From contig CALUKF010000017.1 of NCBI GenBank assembly GCA_944321145.1, forward strand, positions 1-50,158: a stretch of DNA of 50,158 nt. Reading direction: 5' to 3'. Of the stretch, positions 7,101 through 18,300 are shown in pieces; position 1 is the stretch's first letter; every line of letters starts with the position of its first letter. The position numbers were made by a program, and so were the translations under genes. This DNA is from an uncultured Odoribacter sp. Lineage in GTDB: Bacteria; Bacteroidota; Bacteroidia; Bacteroidales; Marinifilaceae. The notes under the pieces were generated by a model. It ran no database searches, was not told the origin of the DNA, and saw only the letters and a list, made by a program, of their open reading frames with translations.

Positions 7101-8288
7101 ATGGCTAAAGAAAAGTTTGACAGGTCTAAACCACACGTAAATATCGGTACTATTGGTCACGTTGACCACGGTAAAACGACTTTGACGGCTGCTATTACGA
7201 CTGTATTGGCAAAGAAAGGGCTTTCTGAACAGCGTTCTTTTGATTCAATTGATAATGCGCCGGAAGAAAAGGAAAGAGGTATTACAATTAACACGGCTCA
7301 CGTAGAGTATCAAACGGCTAATCGCCACTATGCTCACGTTGACTGTCCGGGACACGCTGACTATGTAAAGAACATGGTAACTGGTGCAGCCCAGATGGAC
7401 GGTGCAATTTTGGTTGTTGCAGCTACTGATGGTCCGATGCCTCAGACCCGTGAACACATTTTGTTGGCTCGTCAAGTAAATGTTCCGAAGATTGTTGTTT
7501 TCTTGAACAAAGTGGACATGGTTGATGATCCTGAAATGTTGGAATTGGTTGAGATGGAAGTACGTGAGTTGTTGAACTTCTATCAATATGACGGTGACAA
7601 TACTCCGATTATCTTGGGTTCTGCATTGGGCGCATTGAATGGTGAGCCGAAATGGGAAGAGAAAGTTATGGAGTTGATGGATGCTGTGGATACTTGGATT
7701 CCGCTGCCTCCGCGTGACAATGAAAAACCGTTCTTGATGCCGGTTGAGGACGTATTCTCAATTACTGGTCGTGGTACTGTTGCAACGGGACGTATCGAGA
7801 CAGGCGTTGTTCATGTAGGTGATGAATTGGAAATTATCGGTTTGGGTGCAGATGGTAAAAAGACTGTTTGTACAGGTGTAGAAATGTTCCGCAAATTGTT
7901 GGATGAAGGTGAAGCCGGTGATAACGTAGGTTTGTTGCTGCGTGGTATCGACAAGAACGAAGTACGTCGTGGTATGGTTCTTGCAAAACCGGGTTCAGTG
8001 AAGCCGCATAAGAGATTCAAAGCAGAGGTTTATATCCTGAAGAAAGAGGAAGGTGGTCGTCACACTCCGTTCCACAACCACTACCGTCCGCAGTTCTATT
8101 TGCGTACAATGGACGTAACGGGTGAAATTACTCTGCCGGAAGGAACTGAGATGGTAATGCCGGGTGATAACGTAACAATCACTGTAGAGTTATTGACGCC
8201 GGTGGCTTGTTCTTTGGGCTTGCGTTTTGCAATCCGTGAGGGCGGTCGTACGGTAGGTGCCGGTCAGATTACTGAAATTTTGGAATAA
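7101..8288 (+). CDS. tuf: translation elongation factor Tu
   Basis: EF-Tu delivers aminoacyl-tRNA to the ribosome as a GTP complex. The 395-residue protein has the G1 motif GHVDHGKT, the effector region [14 protein letters not shown]3 [13 protein letters not shown]4 NKVD and G5 SALG, followed by the two beta-barrel domains. Length and spacing are standard. It has its own strong promoter and is followed by a hairpin and tRNA-Trp, then secE, the conserved Bacteroidales order. Codon use is strongly biased, as expected for a highly expressed gene. Confidence 0.99.
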   Translation: MAKEKFDRSKPHVNIGTIGHVDHGKTTLTAAITTVLAKKGLSEQRSFDSIDNAPEEKERGITINTAHVEYQTANRHYAHVDCPGHADYVKNMVTGAAQMDGAILVVAATDGPMPQTREHILLARQVNVPKIVVFLNKVDMVDDPEMLELVEMEVRELLNFYQYDGDNTPIILGSALGALNGEPKWEEKVMELMDAVDTWIPLPPRDNEKPFLMPVEDVFSITGRGTVATGRIETGVVHVGDELEIIGLGADGKKTVCTGVEMFRKLLDEGEAGDNVGLLLRGIDKNEVRRGMVLAKPGSVKPHKRFKAEVYILKKEEGGRHTPFHNHYRPQFYLRTMDVTGEITLPEGTEMVMPGDNVTITVELLTPVACSLGLRFAIREGGRTVGAGQITEILE

Positions 8289-8294
8289 TACGAT

Positions 8295-8321
8295 AGGTTG
8301 GCATGCAAATGCCAACCTCTT
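8295..8321 (+). terminator. hairpin after tuf
   Basis: A perfect 10-bp stem (8295-8304 with 8309-8318) closed by a GCAA tetraloop is followed only by CTTT before the tRNA begins. It could be a weak terminator or an RNA-processing signal that separates tuf mRNA from tRNA-Trp. Confidence 0.55.
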
Positions 8322-8324
8322 TAC

Positions 8325-8397
8325 ACGGGTGTAGCTCAGTTGGTAGAGCACTGGTCTCCAAAACCAGGTGTCGGGAGTTCGAGTCTCTCCTCCCGTG
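8325..8397 (+). tRNA. trnW: tRNA-Trp (anticodon CCA)
   Basis: The 73-base sequence folds as a cloverleaf: acceptor ACGGGTG/CTCCCGT (one T-T mismatch), a D arm GCTC...GAGC, an anticodon stem CTGGT/ACCAG around the loop with CCA, and a T arm with GTTCGAGTC. CCA is not encoded after the discriminator G. Its place between tuf and secE is typical for Bacteroidales. Confidence 0.95.
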
Positions 8398-8403
8398 CTT
8401 AAA

Positions 8404-8435
8404 TTTGGAAATATAAATTTTAAGTTGTACCTTTG
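8404..8435 (+). promoter_or_regulatory. secE-nusG-rpl-rpo promoter
   Basis: TTTG (8404-8407), 20 bases, TACCTTTG (8428-8435): a consensus promoter starting just after tRNA-Trp and 30 bases before secE. It should drive the long secE to rpoC gene string. Confidence 0.75.
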
Positions 8436-8465
8436 CGTCCAATTTGAAATAAATCTGCATTAAAA

Positions 8466-8654
8466 ATGAAAGTAAAAGCTTATTTCGCAGACGTTTATAA
8501 TGAATTAGTTCATAAAGTCTCCTGGCCTTCATGGTCTGAACTCCAGAGCAGTGCTACAATTGTAATGATTGCTTCCGTCATTATAGCTATTGGTGTGCTG
8601 GTTATGGATTTTTCGTTCAGAAATATCATGGAGTTTATATATAGTATGTTGTAA
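8466..8654 (+). CDS. secE: preprotein translocase subunit SecE
   Basis: SecE clamps SecY in the protein-export channel. This short 62-residue form has the amphipathic N-terminal helix with the conserved VYNELVHKVSWPSWSEL segment and one transmembrane helix (about residues 31-52, IVMIASVIIAIGVLVMDFSF). Single-helix SecE is normal outside the gamma-proteobacteria. It is the first protein gene of the cluster and is followed after 15 bases by nusG. Confidence 0.96.
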   Translation: MKVKAYFADVYNELVHKVSWPSWSELQSSATIVMIASVIIAIGVLVMDFSFRNIMEFIYSML

Positions 8655-8669
8655 TTAATTCGCAAGTTC

Positions 8670-9221
8670 ATGGCTGAGGTAAAGAAAAAATGGTATGTGC
8701 TCCGTGTGGTTGGCGGAAAGGAGAAAAAGGTGAAGGAGTACATCGAAAGTGAAGTTGCAAGCTTGGGGTTGCAGGATTACGTTTCGCAGGTTTTGATACC
8801 TGTTGAGAAAGTCTATCAAATTCGTAATGGGAAGAAAATAGCGAAAGAACGTAATTTTTTTCCAGGTTATGTGATGGTAGAGGCTGCATTAGTCGGTGAA
8901 ATCCCCCACATGCTTCGTGATGTTACGAACGTGATGGGCTTCCTGGGGGAGACGAAAGGCGGCGAGCCGGTACCGATGCGTCAGGCTGAGGTCAATCGGA
9001 TTCTCGGCAAGGTAGATGAGCAAGCGGAACAGCCAGAGGAGGTCAACATACCTTATGTCGTTGGCGAGTCCGTAAAAGTTACAGACGGTCCGTTCAATGG
9101 CTTTTCCGGTGTGATAGAGGAGGTGAATAACGACAAGAAGCGTGTGAAAGTAATAGTCAAGGTTTTTGGTCGCCAGACGCCCCTCGAATTAAATTTCATG
9201 CAGGTAGAAAAAGATAATTAA
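8670..9221 (+). CDS. nusG: transcription termination/antitermination protein NusG
   Basis: NusG binds the RNA polymerase clamp and links it to Rho or to the ribosome. The 183-residue protein has the N-terminal NGN domain (KKWYVLRVVGGKEKKVKEYI ... FFPGYVMVEA ... VTNVMGFLG) and a C-terminal KOW domain starting near residue 130 (VGESVKVTDGPFNGFSGVIEEV). There is no large insert between the domains. It lies between secE and rplK, the near-universal position. Confidence 0.98.
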   Translation: MAEVKKKWYVLRVVGGKEKKVKEYIESEVASLGLQDYVSQVLIPVEKVYQIRNGKKIAKERNFFPGYVMVEAALVGEIPHMLRDVTNVMGFLGETKGGEPVPMRQAEVNRILGKVDEQAEQPEEVNIPYVVGESVKVTDGPFNGFSGVIEEVNNDKKRVKVIVKVFGRQTPLELNFMQVEKDN

Positions 9222-9238
9222 TTTTATTGGATTGAAAA

Positions 9239-9676
9239 ATGGCAAAAGAAGTTGAAGCTCTTATTAAGCTACAGATTAAAGCTGGCGCCGCTAATCCTTC
9301 GCCTCCAGTAGGTCCGGCATTGGGTTCTAAAGGAGTCAATATTATGGACTTCTGTAAACAGTTTAATGCGCGGACTCAAGATCAGGCAGGAAAGATTATT
9401 CCGGTAATTATTCAGGTTTACGGTGATAAATCATTTGATTTTATTACCAAACAGCCGCCTGTTGCTGTCCAGCTTTTGGAAGCTGCAAAGATTAAGTCAG
9501 GTTCAGCACAGCCTAACCGCAAGAAAGTAGCTTCTTTATCTTGGGATAAGGTGAAGGAAATTGCGGCAGGGAAGATGAGTGACTTGAATGCTTTTGAAAT
9601 TGAGAAAGCAATGAGCATGGTGGCTGGAACTGCCAGAAGTATGGGGATTACCATTGATGGTGAGAAACCTTTTTAA
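9239..9676 (+). CDS. rplK: 50S ribosomal protein L11 (uL11)
   Basis: uL11 forms the base of the L7/L12 stalk in the GTPase-associated centre. The 145-residue protein starts [28 protein letters not shown], with the proline-rich turn where thiopeptides bind the L11-rRNA pocket. It ends with the rRNA-binding C-terminal domain ([12 protein letters not shown]). The gap to rplA is 24 bases. Confidence 0.98.
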   Translation: MAKEVEALIKLQIKAGAANPSPPVGPALGSKGVNIMDFCKQFNARTQDQAGKIIPVIIQVYGDKSFDFITKQPPVAVQLLEAAKIKSGSAQPNRKKVASLSWDKVKEIAAGKMSDLNAFEIEKAMSMVAGTARSMGITIDGEKPF

Positions 9677-9700
9677 TGAATTTGTAATACTTCAAACGTA

Positions 9701-10396
9701 ATGAGTAAACTGACAAAAAATAAGAAGTTAGCTTTAGCAAAGATTGAAAATGGTAAAGCTTATACCATTGACGAAGCTGCTCAGCTGGTGAAAGAAATTA
9801 CTTTTACCAAGTTTGATGCGTCAGTTGACATAGACGTTCGTCTGGGAGTAGACCCACGTAAAGCCAATCAGATGGTGCGTGGCGTTGTAACTTTGCCCCA
9901 CGGAACCGGTAAAGAGATTAGAGTGTTAGTACTTTGTACGCCTGACAAGGCAGAAGAGGCTAAGGCTGCCGGTGCTGATTATGTTGGTTTGGAGGAGTAT
10001 ATTGAGAAGTTGAAGTCAGGTTGGACTGATATTGACATCATTATTACGATGCCTGCCATTATGGGTAAGATTGGTGCTTTAGGACGAATTCTAGGTCCGC
10101 GTGGATTGATGCCTAACCCGAAGAGCGGTACGGTAACCATGGAAATTGGTAAGGCTGTTCAAGAGGTTAAACAAGGGAAGATTGATTTTAAAGTTGACAA
10201 ATTTGGTATAGTGCACACTTCTATCGGTAAGGTTAACTTTGATGCAGTGAAAATCAAGGATAATGCGCGTGAGTTCATGGCGACTATCCAAAAATTGAAA
10301 CCTGCTTCAGCAAAGGGTACTTATGTGAAGAGTGTATATCTGTCAAGTACAATGAGTCCCGGCATTAAATTGGATGTTAAGTCGTTGCTTGATTAG
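9701..10396 (+). CDS. rplA: 50S ribosomal protein L1 (uL1)
   Basis: uL1 forms the mobile L1 stalk that guides deacylated tRNA out of the E site, and in many bacteria also represses its own operon. The 231-residue protein shows the two-domain pattern with [34 protein letters not shown] and the conserved [16 protein letters not shown] loop. It follows rplK and precedes rplJ by 28 bases. No obvious uL1-target hairpin was identified here. Confidence 0.98.
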   Translation: MSKLTKNKKLALAKIENGKAYTIDEAAQLVKEITFTKFDASVDIDVRLGVDPRKANQMVRGVVTLPHGTGKEIRVLVLCTPDKAEEAKAAGADYVGLEEYIEKLKSGWTDIDIIITMPAIMGKIGALGRILGPRGLMPNPKSGTVTMEIGKAVQEVKQGKIDFKVDKFGIVHTSIGKVNFDAVKIKDNAREFMATIQKLKPASAKGTYVKSVYLSSTMSPGIKLDVKSLLD

Positions 10397-10424
10397 TTAT
10401 TAACTTTAAAAGGACCTTTGTAGC

Positions 10425-10943
10425 ATGAAAAGGGAAGAAAAACAAGTAATCATAGACAATTTGACTGAACAGATAAGGAGCCACAAGCATCTTTATATCA
10501 GTGATATTTCTGAATTGGATGCAGCTGCCACACAGGAATTGCGCAAGGCTTGTTTCGAAGCAAATATCAAATTGATACAAGTGAAGAATACGTTGCTTCG
10601 TGTCGCTTTGGAGAATTTGGATACGGACTATAAAGAACTTTATGGGACGTTGAAAGGTTCAAGCGCAGTGATGTTGGCAGAGACTGGCAATGCTCCTGCG
10701 AAATTAATTAAAGAATTTCGTAAGAGCCATGATAAGCCGGTGTTGAAGGCTGCTTACGTGGAAGAATGTGCCTATGTAGGAGAAAATCAATTGGATGCTC
10801 TTGTTAGCATTAAATCTAAAGAGGAATTGCTTGGAGATATTGTACTTTTGTTGCAATCGCCGATGCAAAAACTTATTTCTGCCCTGGAATCAGGGAAAAA
10901 CACTATCGGAGGAGTTCTTAAGACTTTGGAAGATAGAGCATAA
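10425..10943 (+). CDS. rplJ: 50S ribosomal protein L10 (uL10)
   Basis: uL10 anchors the L7/L12 dimers at the stalk base. The 172-residue protein begins MKREEKQVIIDNLTEQI, carries the rRNA-binding core (TQELRKACFEANIKLIQVKNTLLRVAL), and ends in the helical segment that docks L7/L12 (LLGDIVLLLQSPMQKLISAL...). The leader before it is only 28 bases, too short for a large L10 leader RNA. Confidence 0.97.
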   Translation: MKREEKQVIIDNLTEQIRSHKHLYISDISELDAAATQELRKACFEANIKLIQVKNTLLRVALENLDTDYKELYGTLKGSSAVMLAETGNAPAKLIKEFRKSHDKPVLKAAYVEECAYVGENQLDALVSIKSKEELLGDIVLLLQSPMQKLISALESGKNTIGGVLKTLEDRA

Positions 10944-10984
10944 TTATATTTTATTGAATAAGAACATTTTAAATATTTATCAAA

Positions 10985-11359
10985 ATGGCAGATTTGAAAA
11001 AACTTGCAGAAGAATTAGTAAACCTGACTGTAAAGGAAGTAAAAGAGTTAGCTGATATCCTGAAAGAGGAGTATGGTATAGAACCCGCTGCTGCTGCAGC
11101 TGTAGTTGCTGCTCCTGCAGCCGGTGGTGCTGCAGAGGCTGCTGCGCAGACTGAATTTGATGTTATCCTGAAATCAGGAGGTCAATCAAAATTGGCTGTT
11201 GTGAAGTTAGTGAAAGAATTGACCGGTCTGGGCTTGAAGGAAGCTAAGGAATTAGTTGACAAAGCACCGGCTCCTGTAAAAGAGAAAGTTTCTAAAGAGG
11301 AAGCTGAACAATTGAAAGCTCAATTGGAAGAGGCAGGGGCTGAAGTTGAACTTAAATAA
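10985..11359 (+). CDS. rplL: 50S ribosomal protein L7/L12 (bL12)
   Basis: bL12 is the flexible, multi-copy stalk protein that recruits translational GTPases. The 124-residue protein has an N-terminal dimerisation helix pair, an Ala/Pro-rich hinge (about residues 36-56, [20 protein letters not shown]), and the globular domain with [24 protein letters not shown]. It is followed by a perfect hairpin that likely lowers read-through into rpoB. Confidence 0.98.
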   Translation: MADLKKLAEELVNLTVKEVKELADILKEEYGIEPAAAAAVVAAPAAGGAAEAAAQTEFDVILKSGGQSKLAVVKLVKELTGLGLKEAKELVDKAPAPVKEKVSKEEAEQLKAQLEEAGAEVELK

Positions 11360-11382
11360 GTCACTGCCCTTTATGGGTACAA

Positions 11383-11416
11383 GGTTTAGAGTCATCATTG
11401 ACTCTAAACCATTTTG
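11383..11416 (+). terminator. rplL-rpoB intergenic attenuator
   Basis: A perfect 12-bp stem (11383-11394 with 11399-11410) with a 4-base loop is followed by ATTTTGTT. It lies between the ribosomal-protein genes and rpoB, where partial termination commonly sets the ratio of the two groups. Confidence 0.7.
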
Positions 11417-11451
11417 TTGTTATTATTGTTTAGGTTCCAAAAAAGTAATAG

Positions 11452-14400
11452 ATGTCTTCAAATACTTCAAATAAAAGAATAAGTTTTGCCTCCACGAAAA
11501 ATCAGTTGGAATATCCTGATTTTCTTGAAGTGCAATTAAAGTCTTTCAAGGACTTTTTTCAATTGGGTACCACTCCTGAGAACAGAAAAAATGAAGGTCT
11601 GTATACTGTTTTCCGGGAGAATTTCCCAATCACCGATACTCGGAACAATTTCGTTCTGGAGTTCTTGGACTATTTTATAGATCCTCCCCGCTATACGATA
11701 GATGAATGTTTAGAGCAGGGATTGACTTATGGAGCGCCATTGAAAGCCAAATTAAAATTGTATTGTACAGATCCAGAACATGAGGATTTTGACACGGTGA
11801 TTGAAGATGTGTACTTAGGGAATGTTCCTTATATGACACCTAAGGGTACTTTTGTAATCAATGGGGCTGAACGTGTAATTGTTTCTCAGCTTCACCGTTC
11901 CCCTGGTGTTTTTTTCGGACAAAGTGTACACGCGAATGGTACTAAACTTTATTCTGCCAGAATTATCCCATTCAAAGGTTCGTGGATAGAGTTTGCGACG
12001 GACATAAACAATGTAATGTACGCATATATCGATCGTAAGAAGAAATTGCCTGTAACGACATTATTACGTGCGATTGGTTTTGAAACCGATAAGGATATAT
12101 TGCAGATATTTGACTTGGCAGATGAAGTAAATGTTTCTAAATCCGGATTGAAAAAAGTCGTTGGCAGACGTTTGGCTGCACGTGTTTTGAAGACTTGGAT
12201 CGAGGACTTTGTGGATGAGGATACAGGTGAGGTTGTGTCCATTGAGCGTAATGAAATCATTGTTGACCGTGAGACAGTGTTAGACAATGAGCATATTGAT
12301 GCAATTGTCGAGTCGGGGGCAAAGACGATTTTGTTACATAAAGAAAAACAGAACTTGGCGGATTATGCCATTATCTATAACACTTTGCAGAAAGACCCCT
12401 GTAACTCTGAAAAGGAGGCTGTTATGCATATTTACAGGCAACTGCGTAGTTCGGAGCCGCCTGATGAGGCTACTGCCCGTGATGTGATTGACAAGTTGTT
12501 CTTTTCGGACAAACGGTATGATTTGGGAGATGTAGGGCGTTATAAGTTAAATAAAAAATTAGGTTTGACTACAGACCCGTCTGTGCGCGTTTTGACGAAA
12601 GAGGATATGATTGAAATTATCAAGTATCTGATTAAGTTATTAAATGCACGCACCGATGTGGATGATATTGACCACTTAAGTAATCGTCGGGTACGGACTG
12701 TAGGTGAACAATTATATAATCAATTCGGGGTGGGATTGGCTCGTATGGCACGTACGATTCGTGAGCGTATGAATGTGCGTGATAATGAAGTTTTCACACC
12801 TGTCGATTTGATTAATTCCAAAATATTATCTTCTGTGATTAATTCTTTCTTCGGAACGAATGCTTTATCACAGTTTATGGATCAGACAAATCCTTTGGCA
12901 GAAATTACCCATAAGCGCCGTATGTCAGCTTTGGGACCCGGAGGTTTGTCGCGTGACCGTGCAGGTTTTGAAGTGCGTGACGTGCATTATACGCACTATG
13001 GGCGCTTGTGTCCGATTGAAACCCCTGAAGGTCCTAACATTGGTTTGATATCTTCTCTTTGTGTTTATGCAAAGATAAATGATTTAGGCTTTATAGAGAC
13101 TCCCTACCGTAAGGTAGAACAGGGTGTTGTCGACTTGTCTCCGGAAGGCGTGAAATATTTGTCTGCAGAGGAAGAGGAAGGATTGGTTATCGCTCAAGCC
13201 AATGCACAAATAAGTGATGACGGTCATTTTGTAAATAAACGGGCAAAAGCTCGTAAGGACGGCGACTTCCCTGTTGTTGAGGTTGAGGAAGTTGACCTGA
13301 TGGATGTTGCTCCGAATCAGATTGCTTCTATTGCAGCTTCATTAATTCCGTTCTTGGAACATGATGATGCGAACCGTGCATTGATGGGTTCTAACATGAT
13401 GCGCCAGGCTGTGCCCATCATTCAGCCTCAAGCTCCGATTGTAGGAACAGGTCTGGAGCGTCCTTTGATTCGTGATTCTCGGACGCAGATTGTTGCAGAA
13501 GGAGCAGGCACGATTGATTTCGTAGACGGACGTCGTATCGTGGTGAAATATGATTTGACTGACGAGGAACGTTTTGTTAGCTTTGACGGCGATACGAAAG
13601 AATACATATTGCCAAAATATAAACGGACAAACCAAAGTACGACAATGACTTTGCGCCCAATTGTCCGCAAGGGAGAACGCGTGGAGAAAGGGCAGATTTT
13701 GACGGAAGGTTATTCATCCGAAGGTGGAGAATTGGCATTGGGACGCAATTTGAAGGTTGCTTATATGCCTTGGAAAGGCTATAACTATGAGGATGCTATC
13801 GTGATTTCAGAGAATATCGTCCGCAATGATGTATTTACTTCAGTGCATGTAGACGAATATTCATTGGAAGTGCGCGAGACTAAACGTGGTTTGGAAGAGT
13901 TGACTGCCGATATCCCTAACGTAAGCGAAGATGCCACAAAGGATTTGGATGAGAACGGTATCATCCGTATCGGAGCTCGCGTGAAGCCTGGCGATATTTT
14001 GATTGGTAAAATTACTCCGAAAGGGGAGTCAGATCCTAGCCCGGAAGAAAAATTGCTGCGTGCAATTTTCGGTGATAAGGCTGGAGATGTGAAAGATGCC
14101 TCTTTAAAGGCTTCTCCTTCTTTGAGCGGAGTCATTATTGATAAGAAATTGTTCCAGCGTATTATTGGCGACCGGAAAACAAGGGCTGCTGGCAAGACCA
14201 TTCTTGCTGAGATTGACGAGCAGTTTGAACGTAAAGTTGGCGATTTGACGAATTTGCTTATTGATAAGCTCTTTGAGTTGACCAATGGCAAGACCTCCCA
14301 GGGTGTGAAGAATTATTTGAACGAGGATATCATTCCCAAAGGCGTCAAATTTACACTGAAGACTTTGCAAAACCTGAATTATTTGGAAATCAATCCGAAT

Positions 14401-15264
14401 AAGTGGACGACAGACAAGCAGAAAAACGATATGATACGCGAATTGCTTCACAACTTTGTAATTAAATACAAAGAAATCGAGGGGCAAATGAAGCGTAGAA
14501 AATACAATGCGACTGTCGGTGATGAACTGCCTTCCGGCATTATAAAAATGGCGAAAGTTTATGTGGCTAAAAAGCGTAAATTGCAGATTGGCGACAAGAT
14601 GGCAGGACGTCACGGTAATAAGGGTATTGTGTCTCGTGTGGTAAGAGTGGAAGATATGCCTTTCTTGCCGGACGGTACGCCAGTGGATATTTGCTTGAAT
14701 CCGTTGGGTGTGCCTTCCCGTATGAACTTGGGACAGATTTTTGAGGCTGTCTTGGGATGGGCAGGCAAAGAGTTGGGGCTGAAATTTGCAACTCCTATTT
14801 TTGATGGTGCAAGTTTGGATGATATTAATGAATATACGGATAAGGCAGGTGTGCCACGTTATGGTACAACTTATCTGTATGACGGTGGTACAGGCGAGCG
14901 TTTCGACCAGCCGGCAACAGTAGGTGTGACTTATTTCTTGAAATTGGGTCACATGGTTGATGATAAGATGCATGCCCGCTCCATTGGTCCGTATTCATTG
15001 ATTACGCAACAGCCATTGGGTGGTAAGGCTCAATTTGGTGGTCAGCGTTTTGGTGAAATGGAGGTTTGGGCTCTGGAAGCATTTGGAGCTGCCCACATTT
15101 TGCAAGAAATTCTGACAGTGAAATCTGACGATGTGCAAGGACGTACCAAGACTTACGAGCACATCGTGAAGGGCGAACCGATGCCAACTCCGGGGCTCCC
15201 CGAATCATTCAACGTTTTGTTGCATGAATTACGTGGATTGGGATTGAGCGTCAATTTGATATAA
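11452..15264 (+). CDS. rpoB: DNA-directed RNA polymerase subunit beta
   Basis: This is the 1270-residue beta subunit, with the rifampicin-pocket region [16 protein letters not shown] followed by RMSALGPGG; the classical resistance positions (Asp, His and Ser there) carry wild-type residues. Other landmarks are [20 protein letters not shown], the catalytic-side [10 protein letters not shown] and the C-terminal clamp segment [24 protein letters not shown]. The frame is intact throughout. It follows an attenuator after rplL and precedes a second hairpin before rpoC. Confidence 0.99.
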   Translation: MSSNTSNKRISFASTKNQLEYPDFLEVQLKSFKDFFQLGTTPENRKNEGLYTVFRENFPITDTRNNFVLEFLDYFIDPPRYTIDECLEQGLTYGAPLKAKLKLYCTDPEHEDFDTVIEDVYLGNVPYMTPKGTFVINGAERVIVSQLHRSPGVFFGQSVHANGTKLYSARIIPFKGSWIEFATDINNVMYAYIDRKKKLPVTTLLRAIGFETDKDILQIFDLADEVNVSKSGLKKVVGRRLAARVLKTWIEDFVDEDTGEVVSIERNEIIVDRETVLDNEHIDAIVESGAKTILLHKEKQNLADYAIIYNTLQKDPCNSEKEAVMHIYRQLRSSEPPDEATARDVIDKLFFSDKRYDLGDVGRYKLNKKLGLTTDPSVRVLTKEDMIEIIKYLIKLLNARTDVDDIDHLSNRRVRTVGEQLYNQFGVGLARMARTIRERMNVRDNEVFTPVDLINSKILSSVINSFFGTNALSQFMDQTNPLAEITHKRRMSALGPGGLSRDRAGFEVRDVHYTHYGRLCPIETPEGPNIGLISSLCVYAKINDLGFIETPYRKVEQGVVDLSPEGVKYLSAEEEEGLVIAQANAQISDDGHFVNKRAKARKDGDFPVVEVEEVDLMDVAPNQIASIAASLIPFLEHDDANRALMGSNMMRQAVPIIQPQAPIVGTGLERPLIRDSRTQIVAEGAGTIDFVDGRRIVVKYDLTDEERFVSFDGDTKEYILPKYKRTNQSTTMTLRPIVRKGERVEKGQILTEGYSSEGGELALGRNLKVAYMPWKGYNYEDAIVISENIVRNDVFTSVHVDEYSLEVRETKRGLEELTADIPNVSEDATKDLDENGIIRIGARVKPGDILIGKITPKGESDPSPEEKLLRAIFGDKAGDVKDASLKASPSLSGVIIDKKLFQRIIGDRKTRAAGKTILAEIDEQFERKVGDLTNLLIDKLFELTNGKTSQGVKNYLNEDIIPKGVKFTLKTLQNLNYLEINPNKWTTDKQKNDMIRELLHNFVIKYKEIEGQMKRRKYNATVGDELPSGIIKMAKVYVAKKRKLQIGDKMAGRHGNKGIVSRVVRVEDMPFLPDGTPVDICLNPLGVPSRMNLGQIFEAVLGWAGKELGLKFATPIFDGASLDDINEYTDKAGVPRYGTTYLYDGGTGERFDQPATVGVTYFLKLGHMVDDKMHARSIGPYSLITQQPLGGKAQFGGQRFGEMEVWALEAFGAAHILQEILTVKSDDVQGRTKTYEHIVKGEPMPTPGLPESFNVLLHELRGLGLSVNLI

Positions 15265-15276
15265 ATATTTTAAAGA

Positions 15277-15319
15277 GTCGGATGCCTTGAAATAATCGGG
15301 CATCTGACACTTATTTTTT
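15277..15319 (+). terminator. rpoB-rpoC intergenic hairpin (attenuator-like)
   Basis: A 10-bp stem (15277-15286 with 15299-15308, one G-U pair) is followed by a T-rich run (15311-15319). Since rpoC follows 28 bases later, read-through must occur; it may adjust beta to beta' or mark a processing point. Confidence 0.55.
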
Positions 15320-15346
15320 CAACTTTCGATTTATAACGAAGTTAAT

Positions 15347-18300
15347 ATGGCTTTTAGAAAAGATAGTAATACCAACAAGCCCAAGAGCTTTACAAAGATT
15401 TCAATCGCTTTGGCATCGCCGGAGGAAATCTTAGAGCACTCCAGTGGTCAGGTGCTGAAACCGGAGACCATCAATTACCGCACGTATAAACCGGAACGGG
15501 ACGGATTGTTTTGCGAGAGGATTTTTTTTTTTTTTAAGGATTATGAGTGCCATTGCGGTAAATACAAGAGGATACGTTACAAAGGGATTGTTTGCGACCG
15601 TTGTGGTGTGGAAGTGACAGAAAAGAAAGTCCGCCGTGAACGTATGGGGCATATCCAATTGGTGGTGCCTGTTGCTCATATTTGGTATTTTAAATCCTTG
15701 CCGAACAAAATAGGTTATTTGTTAGGCTTGCCTTCCAAGAAACTGGATGCAGTCATTTATTACGAGCGCTATATTGTCGTTCAGCCCGGTCTGATTGCTG
15801 AAAAGGGGATTGCGAAAATGGATTTGTTGACGGAGGAGGAGTATCTCGACATCCTTGATGCACTGCCTGCGGACAACCAACATTTGGAGGACGATGACCC
15901 CAATAAATTCATTGCAAAGATGGGGGCTGAAGCCATTCAAATGCTTTTGGAGCGTTTGGATTTGGACGATTTGTCTTACGAATTGCGTCACAAAGCAAAC
16001 ACTGAAACTTCCCAACAGCGCAAGAATGAGGCGTTGAAGCGTTTGCAGGTGGTGGAAGCTTTCCGTGAGAGCCGGGAGGTCAATAAACCGGAATGGATGA
16101 TTGTGAAGGTTTTGGCAGTAATCCCGCCGGAATTGCGTCCGTTGGTTCCTTTGGATGGAGGTCGTTTTGCAACTTCTGACTTGAATGATTTGTACCGTCG
16201 GGTGATTATTCGCAATAACCGTTTGAAACGCTTGATTGAAATCAAGGCGCCGGATGTGATATTGCGCAACGAAAAGCGTATGTTGCAGGAATCGGTAGAT
16301 TCACTGTTTGATAATTCCCGGAAATCCAATGCGGTTAAAATTGAAAACAACCGTCCGCTGAAATCTTTGTCTGATAGTTTGAAAGGCAAGCAGGGACGTT
16401 TCCGTCAGAATTTGTTAGGTAAACGTGTGGACTATTCTGCCCGTTCAGTAATTGTGGTAGGTCCGGACTTGAAAATGCACGAATGCGGTTTGCCGAAAGA
16501 CATGGCGGCTGAATTGTATATGCCGTTCATTATCCGTAAATTGATAGAGCGCGGTATCGTCAAGACTGTGAAGAGTGCCAAGAAGATTGTAGACCGTCGT
16601 GACCCTGTGGTATGGGATATCTTGGAGAATGTATTGAAAGGTCATCCGGTTTTATTGAACCGTGCCCCGACGCTTCACCGTTTGGGTATCCAGGCATTCC
16701 AGCCGAAATTGATTGAAGGTAAGGCGATCCGTTTGCATCCGTTGGCTTGTACCGGTTTTAATGCCGACTTCGATGGTGACCAGATGGCTGTGCACTTGCC
16801 TTTGGGGAATGAAGCAATATTGGAAGCACAGATATTGATGCTTTGCGCCCATAACATTTTGAATCCTGCCAACGGGGCGCCGATTACCGTGCCTTCACAA
16901 GATATGGTGTTAGGGTTGTATTATATCACTAAGCCGCGGAAAGGCGCGAAAGGCGAAGGCTTGAAATTCTATTCGCCGGAGGAGGTTATCATAGCCCTGA
17001 ATGAAAAGGCTGTAGATTTGCATGCCCAGATTCAGGTTAAGATAAAGGATGTTAACGAAGAGGGAAAAGAATATGTCCACATGATAGATACAACTGTCGG
17101 GCGTATCATCTTGAACCAATATACACCCAAGAACTTCCCTTATATCAATGAATTGATTACCAAGAAGTCTTTGCGTGACATCATCAGCGACGTATTCAAG
17201 CGTTGCGGAGTGGATGTGACTGCAAAATTCTTGGACGACATCAAGGACTTGGGCTACCAGAAAGCATTTGAAGGAGGGCTTTCTTTCAACTTGGAAGATG
17301 TCATTGTTCCGGCTGAGAAGGAGGCGCTTTTGCAAGAAGGATACGACCAGGTAGAGGAAGTGATGGCGAACTACAACATGGGCTTCATTACAAACAATGA
17401 ACGCTACAACCAGATTATCGACATCTGGACGCATGTGAACGCCAAACTGACCAATACTTTGATGAAGCAGTTGGCAGAAGATGCCCAAGGCTTTAATTCC
17501 ATCTACATGATGTTGGATTCCGGAGCCCGTGGTTCCCGTGAGCAAATCCGTCAGTTGGGCGGTATGCGTGGCTTGATGGCAAAACCTCAAAAATCAGGTG
17601 CTACCGGAGGTCAGATTATCGAAAACCCGATTTTGGCAAACTTCAAAGAAGGCTTGTCCGTATTGGAGTACTTTATCTCTACCCACGGTGCTCGTAAAGG
17701 TTTGGCAGATACGGCGTTGAAGACGGCAGATGCCGGTTACTTGACCCGCCGTCTGGTAGACGTTGCCAATGACATCACGATTACCGAGGAAGATTGCGGC
17801 ACATTGAGAGGCGTGACCATCTCTGCAATTAAGAATAACGAAGAAGTGGTAGCTTCTCTCTATGAGCGTATATTAGGGCGGGTATCTGTGCATGACATCT
17901 ACCATCCGCACACCAACGAGTTGCTCGTGAAGTCCGGCGAAGAGATTACAGAGACCATTGCTGAAGCCATTGAGAAGTCGCCCATTGAGCGGGTAGAGGT
18001 TCGCTCTGTCCTGACTTGTGAGGCGAAGAAAGGTGTTTGTGCAAAATGTTATGGTCGCAACTTGGCTACCGGCAAGATTGTACAATTGGGTGAAGCGGTT
18101 GGCACAATTGCCGCACAATCCATTGGTGAGCCGGGTACTCAGTTGACTTTGCGTACCTTCCACGTGGGTGGTACCGCAGGAAATATCTCTACGGAGAACT
18201 CCTTGAAGTCAAAATACGACGGTTACGTGGAATTTGAAGAATTGCGTTCCGTGGAGCACGTACAGGACAACGGGCAGAAATGCGACGTAGTTGTCGGGCG

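Noticed and set aside
14104-14973. 289-codon minus-strand frame inside rpoB
   Set aside because: It lies wholly inside a highly conserved rpoB segment; His/Thr/Gln-rich antisense translation.
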